This document shows positions 12,701 through 26,296 of a stretch of DNA of 64,000 bases, in pieces. The translations under genes and the position numbers were made by a program. The notes below the pieces were generated by a model that saw only the letters and a program-made list of their open reading frames with translations, was not told the DNA's origin and made no database searches. Source of the DNA: Ascaris suum (taxonomy: Eukaryota; Nematoda; Chromadorea; Rhabditida; Ascarididae); the NCBI GenBank assembly GCA_013433145.1, contig CM024173.1, forward strand, positions 1-64,000. Reading direction: 5' to 3'. The stretch's first letter is position 1; the number at the start of each line of letters is the position of its first letter.

Positions 12701-13078
12701 CTTACCAACCATATCGATTAGATCGTCCCTTCAGGCTGAAACCAATATCCACTCTGATATTTTCGAACATGTAAGAGCTTTAACTTATATCTCAGCATTG
12801 GACAAGACTGCCTTTAGCCGCCAACCATATACGGTGAGCAGAATGCAAAAGCTTATTATGTATCGCCTTCTCTGGAACGCTTTTGTAGCCCGTTAGTGTA
12901 AGCATTTAAGTAAGCCTGAACAGATAAATGAACAACTTTTGTGAGCTCTATTTTCGCAATTGCCGGCAAGAATTCTTTACTGCATATTACATAATTCCCC
13001 GATTTCCTTCTTCGGTTGGTGAAACATTTCGATTGGCTAAACGGGTGTTGTGTTGAGGAGACGTACTGAAATCAAAGG
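9778..13078. other. Mostly non-coding; one exon candidate
   Basis: Apart from the small exon candidate at 10503-10560, I see no recognisable gene, RNA or repeat in this interval. Confidence 0.4.
10503..10560 (-). CDS. Unidentified 58-bp exon candidate
   Basis: A CATTGCAG acceptor and a GTGAGT donor bound an open stretch reading CVAKHLRDVIAGCRQLNKR (19 codons plus one base). The helix-like composition and good splice sites suggest a real internal exon. The family is unknown and no neighbouring exon could be linked to it. Confidence 0.35.
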
Positions 13079-14260
13079 TTGATGGCGAGTCGTTATTTCA
13101 AAAAAAAACTTTCCAGGGTATTAAAAAAAGATACTTTAAGCATTTTAATATGTTGGAGAAGAAGAAGCGAAGATGGGGCTGAAGAGGTTTACGACGTCGG
13201 ATTGATTGAAGTGTTTCGAAGTTGCTTTTTAGCAGCAAAGTGCAAAAAGCAGTCTTATTTTACCTACGCAAGTGAAATGGAATTGAATTTCGCCTTTCAA
13301 AACACGGAAATGTTCTCTACTCCCATGGATGATGACTGTCTCACGCTGTCAGTGACAAAGGCACTCAACTATCACCATCTGCGGTTTCCATAATGCAGAC
13401 GACTACGTATGACCGAAAATACCGACTCTGTACAACAACTATGATGGCACGGTAAAGGAGTTGAGGTAACATGAAGATGTTGCACGAGATCGCAATACGC
13501 TGCAGGATATTGCTGTTTATAATATATGAAGCGAACAAGAATATCTTACCACCATATAACGATATAACGTTATACCGTGAGGATACGAGGATACTTAATA
13601 AAATGAACGGCGCCGGGGATGCATACGCTTTTCTACTTGTACGGACGTAAAAGATAATTCTCTCATATGCATTAAAGGACATCTCGAGGTTAAACGACAT
13701 CGTGGAGACGTTAGGAAAACTTGGTGACCCCAAGTTTTTTCATGGTGACCATTCCATAATAGGCGTGTCTGCCATAATATGCAAATGTTGGAATACCAAG
13801 ACAACGCTTAGAATACAGGGCACGGACATGCTCGGCCACCAAAGGCAGACAATATGGGCATAGTACACCTTTCATTCGAATCGCATTCAACTATGTATTA
13901 AAAACGATGGCTTAAAAATTTAAGAGAAAGTTGAGGTATAGGACATCAACTCTAACGTTTTTTTCCGATAAAGCTGCCACATCGGGTTCGCTACATCCTC
14001 CCTCCGAGTATAATATCGCGTTCGCATTCTCATCAATCGAAATTAATGAAATGGCTGATATCTGCATAACTTGCAAAGGTCTCCAATCGAATGCCATTAT
14101 TATAGTCGAGAATACACCAACGAAATTCGACAATCATTTCAACGTCGATGTGAAGCGTTCAATCAATTCCACTCTAACTTTCACAGTAATCCGCGTACCG
14201 TCAATTAGCGCACGGGGAAAAACATCTGCACACAGCGATACTGCTGATGCCGCTTAACGT
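13079..14260 (+). other. Unassigned plus-strand open frames
   Basis: Three moderately long plus-strand frames follow one another: 13079-13393 (104 codons), a frame from about 13470 that is interrupted by TAA and continues to about 13863, and 13931-14257 (108 codons). None shows a domain or convincing splice sites. They may be chance or remains of an old gene. Confidence 0.2.
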
Positions 14261-17200
14261 TCTCCGTTGAGTGGACTAGTCAACTGCGAATGCCTATGAC
14301 CTCCCACTGAGCGAATTTCGCCACGATGACCCGTTGACCCATCTGAGAAACACACTCGCAGTGTTTCGCTCTTAAATTGCAATCCAGAAAAGGAGAAGTC
14401 AAGAGATATTTCACGTTCAACAAGTGGAATTACAAGCAAAAATCACAAAAATAGATGAGTCCTGACAGCGACAGCAGCGCTCAACGTACGACGGCTGTTA
14501 AGTTGTGTTCACACAAAACGACACATTAGCATCAAATAAGTGAGTTGTGAATGATGTGACAAAAACAAGAACAAGCTTAACTAGATACTTCAATCTTCTC
14601 GTCTTCATTTTTCAGTGAACAAGTTTGAACAATGTGAGTGTCTTGTGTTTAATTTCACGACGTCAAAACCTTCGAAACAGAACTCTAAAATGCATCAAAA
14701 CGGCGATTGTTTTCGAAGGAAGGCAATGGAAATGTGGAAAGGCTTATAAGATAATCGACACATCGCATAGGTACAAGAACAGTCATGATTATTTAATCTC
14801 AGCTATTTAATTGAATCTCTCGTACTTTAAAGGATAATATCATCATTAAATGAGTTTCATAAGATTCATCCGATTAAAACGAATAAAAAAGGATATATTA
14901 ATAAGCAATATATTGTTGAAAATAAAGATGCTGGTTGTTCGTTGTTGTGTGACACACGACTGGCACATCTCAACGCGCAAATATGTGATGCCTTCTCAAC
15001 ATAAGTCCGCTTTTTAAACGGATCCAAAAGACCACTTAAAATTTCGCTGGTATACTGCAGAGAAAAAAAAAAGATGGATTGATGTGGCAACGACGTTCGC
15101 CTGTTATCGATGCTACTTCCCTCATGGAATTACTGACGAATTCCAAAGTTAAAGAAAAAAAAGAAAATAAACTGACGATAAAACATTTCGAATTTCAAAT
15201 GTAAAGAAAATGAGAATGGCACAATAACAATAAAAAACATAGGAATCTGATAACATTCGCTAAAATGGCTTCATATAACGAAAACCGGTTCATCTCGCTT
15301 TTTACAAGTATTTCTCACTTCAGTATGAAAATTTCCACTTCCATTTATAGATTGCTATGCAAACTGATTTGATGAAAGAATGCCACCGATTTAAATAAGG
15401 TTAGTAAAAGCAGACAATGCTGATGATTCGATGAATTGCATTCGATAACTGTGCATTTGTTGCACAAAGTACGTCTGCGCTGCATCAATTATGCGAAAGA
15501 GAGAGAGACAGATGATGAGAGAGAAAGAGAAAAAAGAAATTTGTAACAAATCCCCAGAGACAGCAATCGTTTCATCCAAAAAAATTTTCTTAAATATGCA
15601 TATTTCTCATATTTAAGAGGATTTATAATTTTCTAACTTAAATGAGTCAAATAATTTAAAAATTTATGACCACAATTATGACCTAAATCTTCAACATGTG
15701 CTAAAATATAGCAGCAAAAGAAAATGTGCTTTTCAATCGGATTTTTTTTTTGTTCTTTATTGCATTTTTTCCAACAGAGAAAAATCAACTAATTTCAATC
15801 TGCATTTCTTCGGCTAAAACTTTCTTCGTGGTAGCTTGAGGATTCAATGTTCAACGAAAGGGGAAAACAATTACTGAAAATCTAGCCAAAATTTTCCTCT
15901 ACCCAAGTACACGCATACAACGTTAACGATAGCAATTTAATAGCGGCAAAAAGTGGTCAGCTCAACTGGATTTTTTAAACGAAAAATGTGTTGAAATATC
16001 AAAATGCACCATAAGTATCGAAATATTTCCACGTCGATCCAACTTCAGTACATATCGAACTCTTCAAAGTATTATATATATTCACAGCATTTTTTCTTTG
16101 TATTCGCGTTTAAGTCAAATGATTTCATCGCATTTTTTCCACTTATCAAATTGAGCACTAAATTTTGCATTGGCAACGCAATGAAAACTCCTCAGCTTTT
16201 CCCCCCGTCCCCACAAACGGCTTCAACAAAAAAACGCTTCAATTATTGTATTTACTTGAATGATAAACAGCTCTTGTTCCTAGCACCTAATCATAGCCGT
16301 TTTTTTGCGTTATTCGTGACAGCTTCAGGACTTTGTGATCTCATTTAAAACCGAAATGCTTCAGTTTCTTTTAAAATAAACAGTGGTCAAACGCAACTAT
16401 AATGGACAGCGTTGCTTCGCTGAGATGTTCGGCCATTGCAATCAGCATGTTTGCATCATTATTTCCGTAGAAAAACGCTCAATTTTCGCAGCCGACTCAT
16501 GTATAAATGAAAACAACACCTCTGCAGCGAACTAAATTCTGCTCATTTTTGAGCTCAGAAAGATGCCGCTCCTCTAAACAAGTATAAACACCGCATTTCC
16601 AAAAAAAGACTTTCCAAAATTATTGTATTCAAGTTCTCTGAGCAAAGCTTACATCCAAATTCGACATCAATATCGATATCAAGCAGTTGAAAAATGAAAG
16701 AAAATCAAGTGTGGAAAAACAATAGAAATAGAGAGATGCAAACTTTTAGCAGCTTTTGAAAGAAAAAAAAAAAATAACATTCTACGCAATGCATTCAACG
16801 TTCACATATTCGAATGTGATCATTGATTCGATGAAACAAAATAGAAATAAATATGAAGAAATTAACCGTGATAAGAAGCCGTATCTAACAAATGAGATGC
16901 ATGAGATTTTACAGAGGGTACATGAAAAGAAGAAGTGCATGCCTCAAGATGGGTTGAGCATCACGAATGCTAAGTGCAATTACACACGCAGTTATCTAGC
17001 TAGCGCTCTTATTTCAGAAGCGCCGATAACAAAAAAAGGCCACTAACAGGACGTTACTGATGCCACACCCTCCTCATTTACATCTTTCCCTTCCCCTCAA
17101 CCTTCCCCCCTTCCGTCTAGTAAATTATATATTCTTGGATACTGTCGATCGTCGCCTGTCCTCAATTCCTAAAACGATCCACCCAATGCGAGAAACGATG

Positions 17201-19234
17201 TTTAGAAGTTTTTCGATTGTGCAAACAAAGTGGTCACATGAAAACACCATTAACTAGTGGGCAATTTCTTTAAAGTACTATCGCCGACACTAAGGAAATT
17301 TCGCCGCATGAAGCAAATTTATTTCTATTGTGAGTGAAAAAAAAGCAAAACAACTTCTCTCAGTATATGCGCCAAATTTTCGACCCCGATAAGCTTTCAC
17401 TTGGCATTCACTGATATATTATCGATGCATAAAAAGTAGCTTATTATTAGGAATGTCATAACTTTCAATGGTTCTCGAAGCGGTTGGCCTGTAACGCTGC
17501 AAATCGAGCACCTCATTCACCACTTCACCTTCTGGCAGTAAGTACTCTTTGCATCTATTTCTGAAGCATACTACGAAAAAAGAAACGTCGACATATTTCA
17601 GTAAGTACTCTGGCAGTAAGTACTCTTTGCATTTCTGAAGCACGAAAAGAATTTTTCGCAATTAGCTTCGTAAAGATGGTGGTTGCATTCCGCATAGATT
17701 AAAGAACGAGATCATTGTGTTACAGCTAAAGTTGCACCAACTTGTTAACTGAACCGTTTCAAACAGCGGAAATTACTCATTTTCTTAGCAGCATTTTTCA
17801 CCATTCTATCAGAGACTAGAAAACAAAAAGAGCATATGATACGAGAAAAAAAAACGTTATAGAACAGGAAATAAAATTTCCAAATAAAATTTACGCATAC
17901 AATACATATATATAAGCGACCATTAAACGAAGCGTTGCGCAATGAAAGAAAAAAATCCATTACAAAAGTTAGCATTTTTCCACACATGCGTAAATTCTCA
18001 ATCTTATTACGCTTTTTTTGCAAAGAGTATTCAGCAAAGGGCAATTCCTTGTGTATGCTCACATGTGCTACCTCTTTGATTGAACAATAATGAAATACGC
18101 CAACGAAAAATGGTCATTGTCAAAAAATTGGATTTTTGATTCACTATCTAAAAAGCGTTCTTTAAGTACGCTCTTCAACAACCTTGGCCTTTCTTAATTC
18201 GATTCTCTCTTTATCAAAAAAGAGCAACAAGCAAACTGAATTCTGGCTTATTTAATTGTACATTGCGATTCAATTAAACTACATCAATAATGAATAAAAT
18301 CAACAAACGGTAGAACTTCATTAGGACAACAAATGTCAAGTTAAATGTGATGTTGATTTCTGCAGATAATCATCAATCACTACTTCAGACTATAAGTTAT
18401 AAAGCAATTTTATAAAACAAATTCATAAATGCATTAAAAAATTGTCTATTAACTATCTGTCAAACCAGTGCTGATAAAATTATCGAGCACTGAACGCAGA
18501 TGAATTTTTTGTTCTTTAAAAGGAGCAGTGGGAGGAAGGGGATTTAGGAAGTGGAGGAGCGAATGAAAATTCTAGAAACATCAAAATCTCAATAAAACCA
18601 AGGAACTGGGCCTCGGCGAATGGAAGCAAAATCTCCAGAAAGCTAACATTTCATCACGAATATTTGCTCACAGGGACTTCCGGAAGAAAAAAAAACTGAT
18701 GACAAAACTTTTTGAAAAAAGTCAGAACAAATGCTGATATCGTTCAAAATGCCAAACAAACCCCAGCAGTACTAGAGAGATTAGGATCTAATTCGCCCAG
18801 CGCGCAACCTTTCTACTTCCGCATAGCACTTTGTTCGTGTTGTATTCAATCGTGGGAAATTATTTCCACGAATCATATATCGCTATGATTACAATCTTCC
18901 TTTGCTCTTCAGATAACAAGAAATTAAGATACTTTCCCTCATTAATAAGGGCACAACAGCGTGCACCTTGTTTTTTAAGAACAATAAAATCAACTTGTAA
19001 AATAATCAAGCATACATTTCTGAAATTTTCGAGGTAGATAAAGCAAAGATGATATTTTGAAGTAATTCGCTAATATATTATGAGGAGCAGAAACTCCTTT
19101 GAAAAAAATAGCAATGGACAGAAGGGCGACGACGGAAGGCATTGGGCGATAATCATCGCTTTCCTTTTACGAAAGAACCGAATAGTATTTGCAGGAAGCA
19201 AGTGGTGAAAACAAAAACACCAATTCTCACTCAC
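14261..19234. other. AT-rich, no recognised gene
   Basis: No family signature was found. A GA-rich tract lies at 15494-15540. A 23-bp unit, starting CTGGCAGTAAGTACTC, occurs at 17532 and again 78 bp later, so a ~78-bp segment is imperfectly duplicated. Confidence 0.45.
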
Positions 19235-19325
19235 CCTTATGTTGTCGTCACCCAGAAGTTCAGTTCATCCGTCGTAACAGCGCTGAAATCCTGCACAGCT
19301 CGAGCATGAACGAAACTTCGATATT
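19235..19325 (-). pseudogene. SH3-like exon with frameshift
   Basis: The exon runs from a TTTCTTTACAG acceptor to a GTGAGT donor. It reads FVHARAVQDFSA, then VTTDELNF, matching the SH3 start A.A.YDF.A....DELSF. In that frame a TAA stop follows shortly. A one-base shift gives GDDNIRV up to the donor, as expected for the next SH3 strand (GD.I.V). SH3 domains bind proline-rich ligands. The parent protein cannot be named from a single exon. Confidence 0.5.
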
Positions 19326-19792
19326 CTGTAAAGAAATTAAAAAATTTACATAAAATAAAATTTGGAAGTTTAAAACAACGAGCGAATATATTCCGCATCA
19401 AAAAACCTCAGCCATTGATAGTGGTAAAGTGGAGAATAGAGAATGACTTAAAGATTGTGGTGCAAAATACGAAGCAGAAAATAAATTATGCAGAAGGAAA
19501 TAGAAGGAAATAAATAATGGAAATGTTCTAAGAAACGAATGAGTTGGTTTCTGCTAATACTTTCCAAAACATTTATTTCGCATTTGCAAAAAAGAGATCC
19601 ATTACTTGAAATGATTTCAATTTCAAAAAAAGTTTATAATTGGGAGTTAGCATAATGAAGCGAAAAATCTCCAACAAGATGAAATGTTAGTGAGAACGAT
19701 GAGAGAGAAATGAATAGCAAAGACGTAATAGAAAAACGTGAAAAGATAATTTCTGCTTAGTAGCTCAGAATACTACAGCAAACGTGACCGTG

Positions 19793-19830
19793 ATAGCATG
19801 AAAATCTGCACTTGCAGATTTTCATGCTAT
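19793..19830. repeat. Perfect 38-bp palindrome
   Basis: Arms of 18 bp (ATAGCATGAAAATCTGCA and its exact reverse complement) flank a 2-base loop. The right arm overlaps by two bases the start of the 72-bp dispersed repeat. Confidence 0.95.
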
Positions 19831-19900
19831 TTAGCCGAATAATAAAAAAAAGAAGCAATTTCTCTTCAAACTGACCTACGAGACAGACAATAAATTTCCA
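19829..19900 (+). repeat. 72-bp dispersed repeat, copy 1
   Basis: The stretch is identical to 42504-42575. It begins TTTAGCCGAATAATAAAAA and ends AATAAATTTCCA. The flanks differ, so the two copies are dispersed rather than tandem. Confidence 0.95.
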
Positions 19901-20901
19901 CCTGAGTGCCGCTTTTTCAACCTACCAGTGAGGCTGCAAGCCGAACATTCACTTCACATATATAAAAATTAACTTTTTTCAAATACAAATTTCATAATGT
20001 GAGAATTTTTGCGCAAATCTCAGAAAAAAATTTTTAAATAACCTTTGAATTTGCAACTAGAAAAAATCAGTGCAATACTCGTTAAAAAGAAATTCCTCGA
20101 TCAGCATCTAACCCAAAAATCTAGGAACTCATCCACCAAACTCCGAAAAAGCAATTATTGATAACTGAGAGTTTATGCTCCAGGCTGTTTTCGGTTAATT
20201 TTTTAATCACTAAATGCCTCAAATAATTGCTTAATAAATATTTCAGCAGCTCTTTTTCTTTGACAGGTTTCAAATGTATCAGCTAGTTACGCCTAAATAT
20301 CCCGTAATTAGCTAGTACAATCAGTAACAACCAGTAACTGGCCTCATAGCAAGGCCTTTTCAGTGCACAAATTTACAAACAAATAGATAATATCCATCTC
20401 CATTATCATCGTTACATTACCGCTATCATCACCGCTATCATATAAAACGCTAACTCTCGGGCATTCGGCTTGAATTCACCTTAACGATGAAAAAATTGCA
20501 AACCGAACTTCTTTATTACTGAATACAATCGACAGTATCGATAATACTTACTCAAAAAACAAAGTAAAAAACTTTTAATTTCAATACTTTTCTGAATATC
20601 GGTACCCCATGACTGCAGTAATTTAATAATTCCGGTGAGAGGTTTTTCATTTCTCTTATCTCAAAATGAAATTAAATTTGGAGATGTACTTTTTCGCAAC
20701 GCACAACTCAAGGAAATAAATTAACTGAAATCAAAACCGATTATATCAAAATTAAAATAATACCTCTCAATTTAACTACATATACTAGCAGTCGACTATG
20801 CTGCTGTTATGCCATCCAAATATAACAGGCCTGATTTCATTTTTCGACAATGCTGCCTCCCATCTAGCACGGTCATACTCGTGTAGCACCCAACCTTTTG
20901 C
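19901..20901. other. AT-rich, no recognised gene
   Basis: No exon, RNA gene or longer repeat was recognised between the 72-bp repeat and the second copy of the 0.98 kb element. Confidence 0.5.
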
Positions 20902-21880
20902 AAAATAAATTCACTACTCAGGTACATACAAACAGGTATGATTGCTAATCAGCTGAGAAGCGAAGGTTCTTCACTAAAAATTATTAAAAGTGCTTACGAT
21001 TCGCAGGCGAGTAGATTGTACGCGGGCCCACAAGACGAACTCGTCTTCGCTGAAAATAGTTGATTTGCATTGAGAAAATTATATGTAAATTACAAGCAAC
21101 GGGAATATTTCATTCTCATTTAAACGTCGAAAAACACCCCATCGTTTATAGCAACTCATCTTTACAGGTGATCGCAGGAACAAGTAGCAAAAATGAGAAA
21201 CATTTCACATATACAGCATCACATAATATTCCTTCACACGACGCTTGGCAAAATCCCATTAACGAGAGGATGTTTGCAATAGAGACCTCTACTACTGTGA
21301 GAAGTTCATGTTTTCAGATTCCCTCATCCTCTTGTAACCCCTCTGATAAAAATATTCCAAGCGTAAAAAATGAGCCTATCTCTTAAAACAGAAAAGCTGT
21401 CTACAGGCAGGCTGACACAGCCTGTCACGTTACTTGCACATCTTTCGTCTGGCATCATGTCAGGAATCATAGATCGCAACCAATCGAACGATCAGGCTAA
21501 GAGAAGTGAAAGGACGGGTGCGCCTTGAAAGTTTTTAAAAAGCATGCATAGAAAATAAAAAAAAGAACGCGATCAGAGAAGAAAAAGCCGTAGAATCAAA
21601 ATTAAAAACACACGCCCACCATTGGTTATGCCAAGAGAAAAAACGACACAAATGAGCAAAACGATTCATGTAAAAGCACTGCACACTGAACAGAAACGGC
21701 TTACTCGGTATTCGTGCACGAACTCCGCCTGTATAAGCCCGCTTCGTTCCGGATATGGAGCTATTCGACTCTGTAAAATCAGATGTTTGCACTCACAATA
21801 CGAATCTGCTTTAACAGTAAAAAAAAAAATTGGCGATTTTCAGAATTCTCTTTTTGAAAATCAAGATGCCTGCTTCTAAT
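20902..21880. mobile_element. Interspersed ~0.98 kb element, copy 2
   Basis: This is a near-identical copy of 6975-7960 in the same orientation. One extra A at about 21370 shifts the internal frame, which ends at 108 codons here. The right end has the same 8-bp arms and CTAA, followed by T. Just outside the right end, TAATCCACCTTGAA is repeated twice (21878-21905). Confidence 0.8.
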
Positions 21881-24800
21881 CCACCTTGAATAATCCACCT
21901 TGAATTATATATAGCTCTTCATTCAATGTCAATTCAAAATTGCATTAGAGCTTCACAACTAATCGCTTCCTTAAAATATTCATATTTTTGTGGATGTTTA
22001 CATTCGGACACAATGGAAACTGCTGATAGATATTGGAACAATTTGGGCGCCGAAGATGCCGGCATTCCAAGAACGTAAACAACTACTCAACGAACAACTC
22101 TGAGTAACAATTATTGCCGGATAGAAGTAAAACCTAGCCAACCTTATCTGCTTTATACTGAATTCATGAGTTGCGCTATTGATCGTGAGTTCTGTGATGA
22201 AATCTTGTGATTTTTTTGCATATATTTGAATTTTTTAAATGAAAACTTATTCATCTTTGCCCACAAGGGAATTATAACAACTTCCCACGGGAAGAAGTAA
22301 ACGAACCTATGTAGCAATAGAGGAGATTAGAGGGATTTATGGAATCTGAAATTATTGGAAGACATGCAAATTCTGAAAAATGTAGTGCTATATAGGTGGA
22401 GGACCTGATAATCAAAAGAGGGGGTACAAGTTGCAATGAAAAAATAGCCTTAAGGCATAAAAAAGAGAGAAAGTATACAAAATTGGCAACTTCGCAAAGT
22501 GAACCAATGTTCAACATGAGTTTACTATGGGATAAGAGGAGGGGGCTGGAGTGGTATGAACGTCAAAACATGGTGACTTATGGTTCTTTGAATAAACAAT
22601 CCGAGTAATTTGAATGACTAACGAACAGTCATCAACCTGAGGTTCACAACGTTTAAAAATACTTCCACCACTTAGCAACCTCCTTCCTCTCACCTCAAAT
22701 CTATTCAAAGAAAATTAAAAGACGTTAAGATGCTGGAAAATTTCTCGCACGGACGGAGACGGTTTTCATGCACAAAGGTGCTGATTTAATGAGCTTTCTA
22801 ATGTGCAAAATTACGTTGAAAAACAAAAGACTTGGGATTTGCATGACAAATAATGGCGCGTCTGAAGGGAACGTTCAAGACTGTGGCCAGCTTTTTCCTT
22901 TACCTTCATATGTGCCCCGAGGCAGAGAACGTGAAATATATTTTGTGATAGATATGCAAAGTGGTCGCATATGCACTATTTAAGGTCTGCGTCGTAAGTG
23001 AAATAAATCGTTCCAAAACTATAAAGTATGATGAAAATTTTCATATAGGGCATCGTGAGCAGAGAACAATCAGGTTCGCGTGAACTGCGAGCTTATGTCA
23101 AACATTCGAAACGCCCATTTGGATGGTGGTGAAATTGGGATTCACTCAATCGGGAGGTCTTTTATCATTGCCTCACACCTCTTCCGTGAAAAATTTCACA
23201 TCTCCTTTTTGGAACCATATGCCTATTCCAACTGACTTTTACATCAAATGCCTTCTGCCGCCTTAAAATTTGCCGTTTGCTATATCCTTTATAACTTTAT
23301 TCCCCTTCAAAAATATGTAATAGTATCAATTTCTTAGAGGTTTATTGTTTCTAGCAATGTTGAAGAAGATATTGAATGTTAAACCCCTTGGCTATGTTAA
23401 AATAATACGATCTTTTCCTACATATGAGCCAAAAGCATTTTCAGCCCACAATGCGATCACTGTAGTGCAATATGAAGGGTCCAAAGAAAAGTTATCCCTG
23501 TGATGGACATGAAACAATGTGCACGGTCCATAAAGCGTCATACATTCTATGTGATATCAACAGCAATTAGAAGATGGTTCCCTCAGCGATTTTAGGAATG
23601 CAAGCAGTTGGTAAAATACTATTAAAAAAATAATCGATTAAGGCAGTCCTTGTGCTTGACTTGGGATTTCATATCATGAATTTATAAAATTTCGAAGTTT
23701 CACTTCATAAAGATAAGATTCGGGTATCGTGCAATGAAACTAGATATCGTCATCTTGAAAATGTAGTACGAAAATAAAACCACATTTAAACAAAGGCAGC
23801 AGAAATCAGAATGTCATTTTCAATGTGATAATCCCCCCTCCTCCCACCCAGCACGAACTCTTCGCGTAAACCAACCAGCGTAATCACGGATGTAATTTTT
23901 GCTGCATTCAGGTGGAATGCACTTTTGACGCACCATCACGCATCACTGAGCGGAAGCCGGCCGGTGGAATGGCTCAATTCTATTGAAAATGCTTCAACAT
24001 GTTATCGAATGGCAAACTGTCAACTATACTGTACGTGAAATGTTAGGTGCCGTTCTCTGATCGACTGAATTTCAAAAGAAGCCGTCAAAAATACGCTCAT
24101 CCACCCCTTGTTTCTGAAGAGCCATTTTCTTTCATCGGTTGAAAAACTTGCCCTCATCACCGAGCCTTTCCTGATCAACCTAATCTCGTGCTTTTCCATC
24201 GCCATCTGTCCGGAAGCCGCCACAATGCATGGCTCAGTGAACCACGTCAATCTATTTATAAGCCGCATCCTTCTCCCTGGGCTAACCCTTTCCTCCTCAT
24301 CGTTCCTCACAAACTTATGGCGATTTCGAGACGCTGCGAACAATGTAAGCCGTAGGGTCTATAAATGGGTAAATATTGCTGAGCGATACTCGTAAAGTTT
24401 GCATATTAACACCGATATTCCCTATTTTGCAACTACGCTCTAACTCGAGAAGACGCTGGCCGCCCAATATTTGCGCAAATTGAGTAAGCATAAAAAATAA
24501 CATTGGTCGAGTTTTGCGGTTTGCACTAAGCGGTGGATAACTGTTTCGAAAGCAAGCAATTAAAATCACAGTTGCCTCGCTAAAAAAAGTAAAAAATAAA
24601 ATCATTCAAATCATAAAATCAAATAAAAAAGGAATAAGGTACATGCGACCAAGACGATCAAAAAGCCGGCGTCAATCAGATGATCGAAAGCACAAAAACA
24701 GATTCTCAAATCCTTCAGAGATCGAAATGCTTTCGGCAGTTCGAGTAGGCAAATGCACTAGGCTCTAGGATGACATCAATATCATGAGTATTGAACACTC

Positions 24801-25621
24801 CGATGATCCGGAAATGAAAGAAATTATAGACTTTATTTAAGACCGAGACCTGGATAAACAACTGAAAACCTATGAGTTGGGATAAATTACGCCAATTTGA
24901 ACAAGAGAATCTTATAAATCAAATATAATATTAGAGTAAATATTAACGGTTATAAGATAAAATAAAATAAGAGATCTAATTCAAAATGGCGATATTCGGA
25001 TGATTTTGGATCATAAAAGATTCCGCATGAATTTCAGAGAATAAAACAAAAATTTGATATATGATAAAAGTCGAGAATCTAGGATTGAATGAAATCTAAA
25101 GTAAATTTTCCTAGAGGTTAAGGGGAATCCGTATAAAATAATGGATACCTACAAAACTGTGCATTGAGGTAGAGCGAAGTGAAAAAGATGCATTTTTACA
25201 TAAAACGGTCGATGTGAAAGGCAGCGAAATATTTTTAGGCAAAAATAATGTCGACAAAAACGTCGGCGAGAAAAACAATAGAATAGTTGAATTTCAGATG
25301 TGAATCCCGTAAGGAACACATTCCCCGCACTAAACAACCACTGCAATTAGTCATGTGAAAACAGCTCATCATTGAGTTATCAACAATACAATGTCACATA
25401 AGCAATAATTCAACATCCCCCATCGTATATTTCAGTTTTTATATTGACAAAGATTTATTCAGTTTGAAGATATTGTTTCGTCTTCACCTTTCCACTATTT
25501 TGGCTCCATATGGCTAACAGAGGATTCTAGTAGTAAACAAATCGGGTGAATCGATATTCTTAATGATGTGGCTACAAAAACATTTGTACTGGATGAATCA
25601 AAGAGATGTTTGCATACTCAC
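21881..25621. other. No recognised gene
   Basis: Several short open frames occur (for example around 22.4, 22.8 and 24.0-24.4 kb on both strands). None has a domain signature or a consistent exon structure. Confidence 0.4.
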
Positions 25622-25761
25622 CGATTTGCCACCAGGTGCCAGAATAATACCGCGTTTTGCGCGACCCTCTTCTAGCAATTGTCCGTTGGCCGACCATGAG
25701 ATATCTGGTGCAACGTCCGACAGCTTCAATTTATGGGAAGGTTCGTCCAGATTTGGTGGAA
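25622..25761 (-). CDS. I-set Ig exon, hemicentin-like
   Basis: A CTTTACAG acceptor and a GTGAGT donor bound 46 codons. They read VPPNLDEPS, then DISWSANGQLLEEG and GIILAPGGKS. This is the VPP interdomain linker plus the C-strand tryptophan and C'-E region of an I-set Ig domain. Only about 15 residues separate PP from the tryptophan, so the strand B cysteine is missing and the domain looks internally deleted. It is the lowest-coordinate exon of the Ig series at 25.6-30.7 kb. Hemicentins are long secreted basement-membrane proteins made of many such domains. Confidence 0.65.
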
Positions 25762-26296
25762 CTGTAAAGTTGCAATATTGAGGATGATGAAATGAACAGA
25801 GAGCTGCACAACAACGAAAGGATGAATTCCACCTGAAAGTAAACAAGAATTTGAGTCCACGTTCCCATCAGCTCCCTACCCTCCTCTCCTCGTCATCTCC
25901 CTGCTACCAATAATGGGGAAAAAATTGTTTTGGTCTATTAAGGTGAATAGGACGAAGATGGTGCGGTTACAACGTTGCGCATTTTAACAAAATTAGGAAG
26001 TAATGAAAGCGTTGTGCGGTGCGAATGGCACACAACAAAGAAAGCATGTTTGAAAGATATGCACAGTTTGGTGTGTGCAAGCAGAAAGAGTCAATAAAAA
26101 CAGCTAGAGCCGAGTTTTTCATTAGGTTCGATCGAAAATATCCATGGGTTTTATGTCGACTAAACAGACATCAACTGGAGTAGATTTCATGATTTAAAAG
26201 TTTCACCTATGTCAATTTATTCCCGGAAAAACCAGAATTTCCAACGCAGTTTAATTTCAGTGCATTGTTTTCAAAATTAACATACCTAACACTTAC

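Noticed and set aside
13931..14257. 108-codon plus-strand frame
   Set aside because: It looks protein-like but has no recognisable family, no upstream start context and an antisense open frame of similar length.
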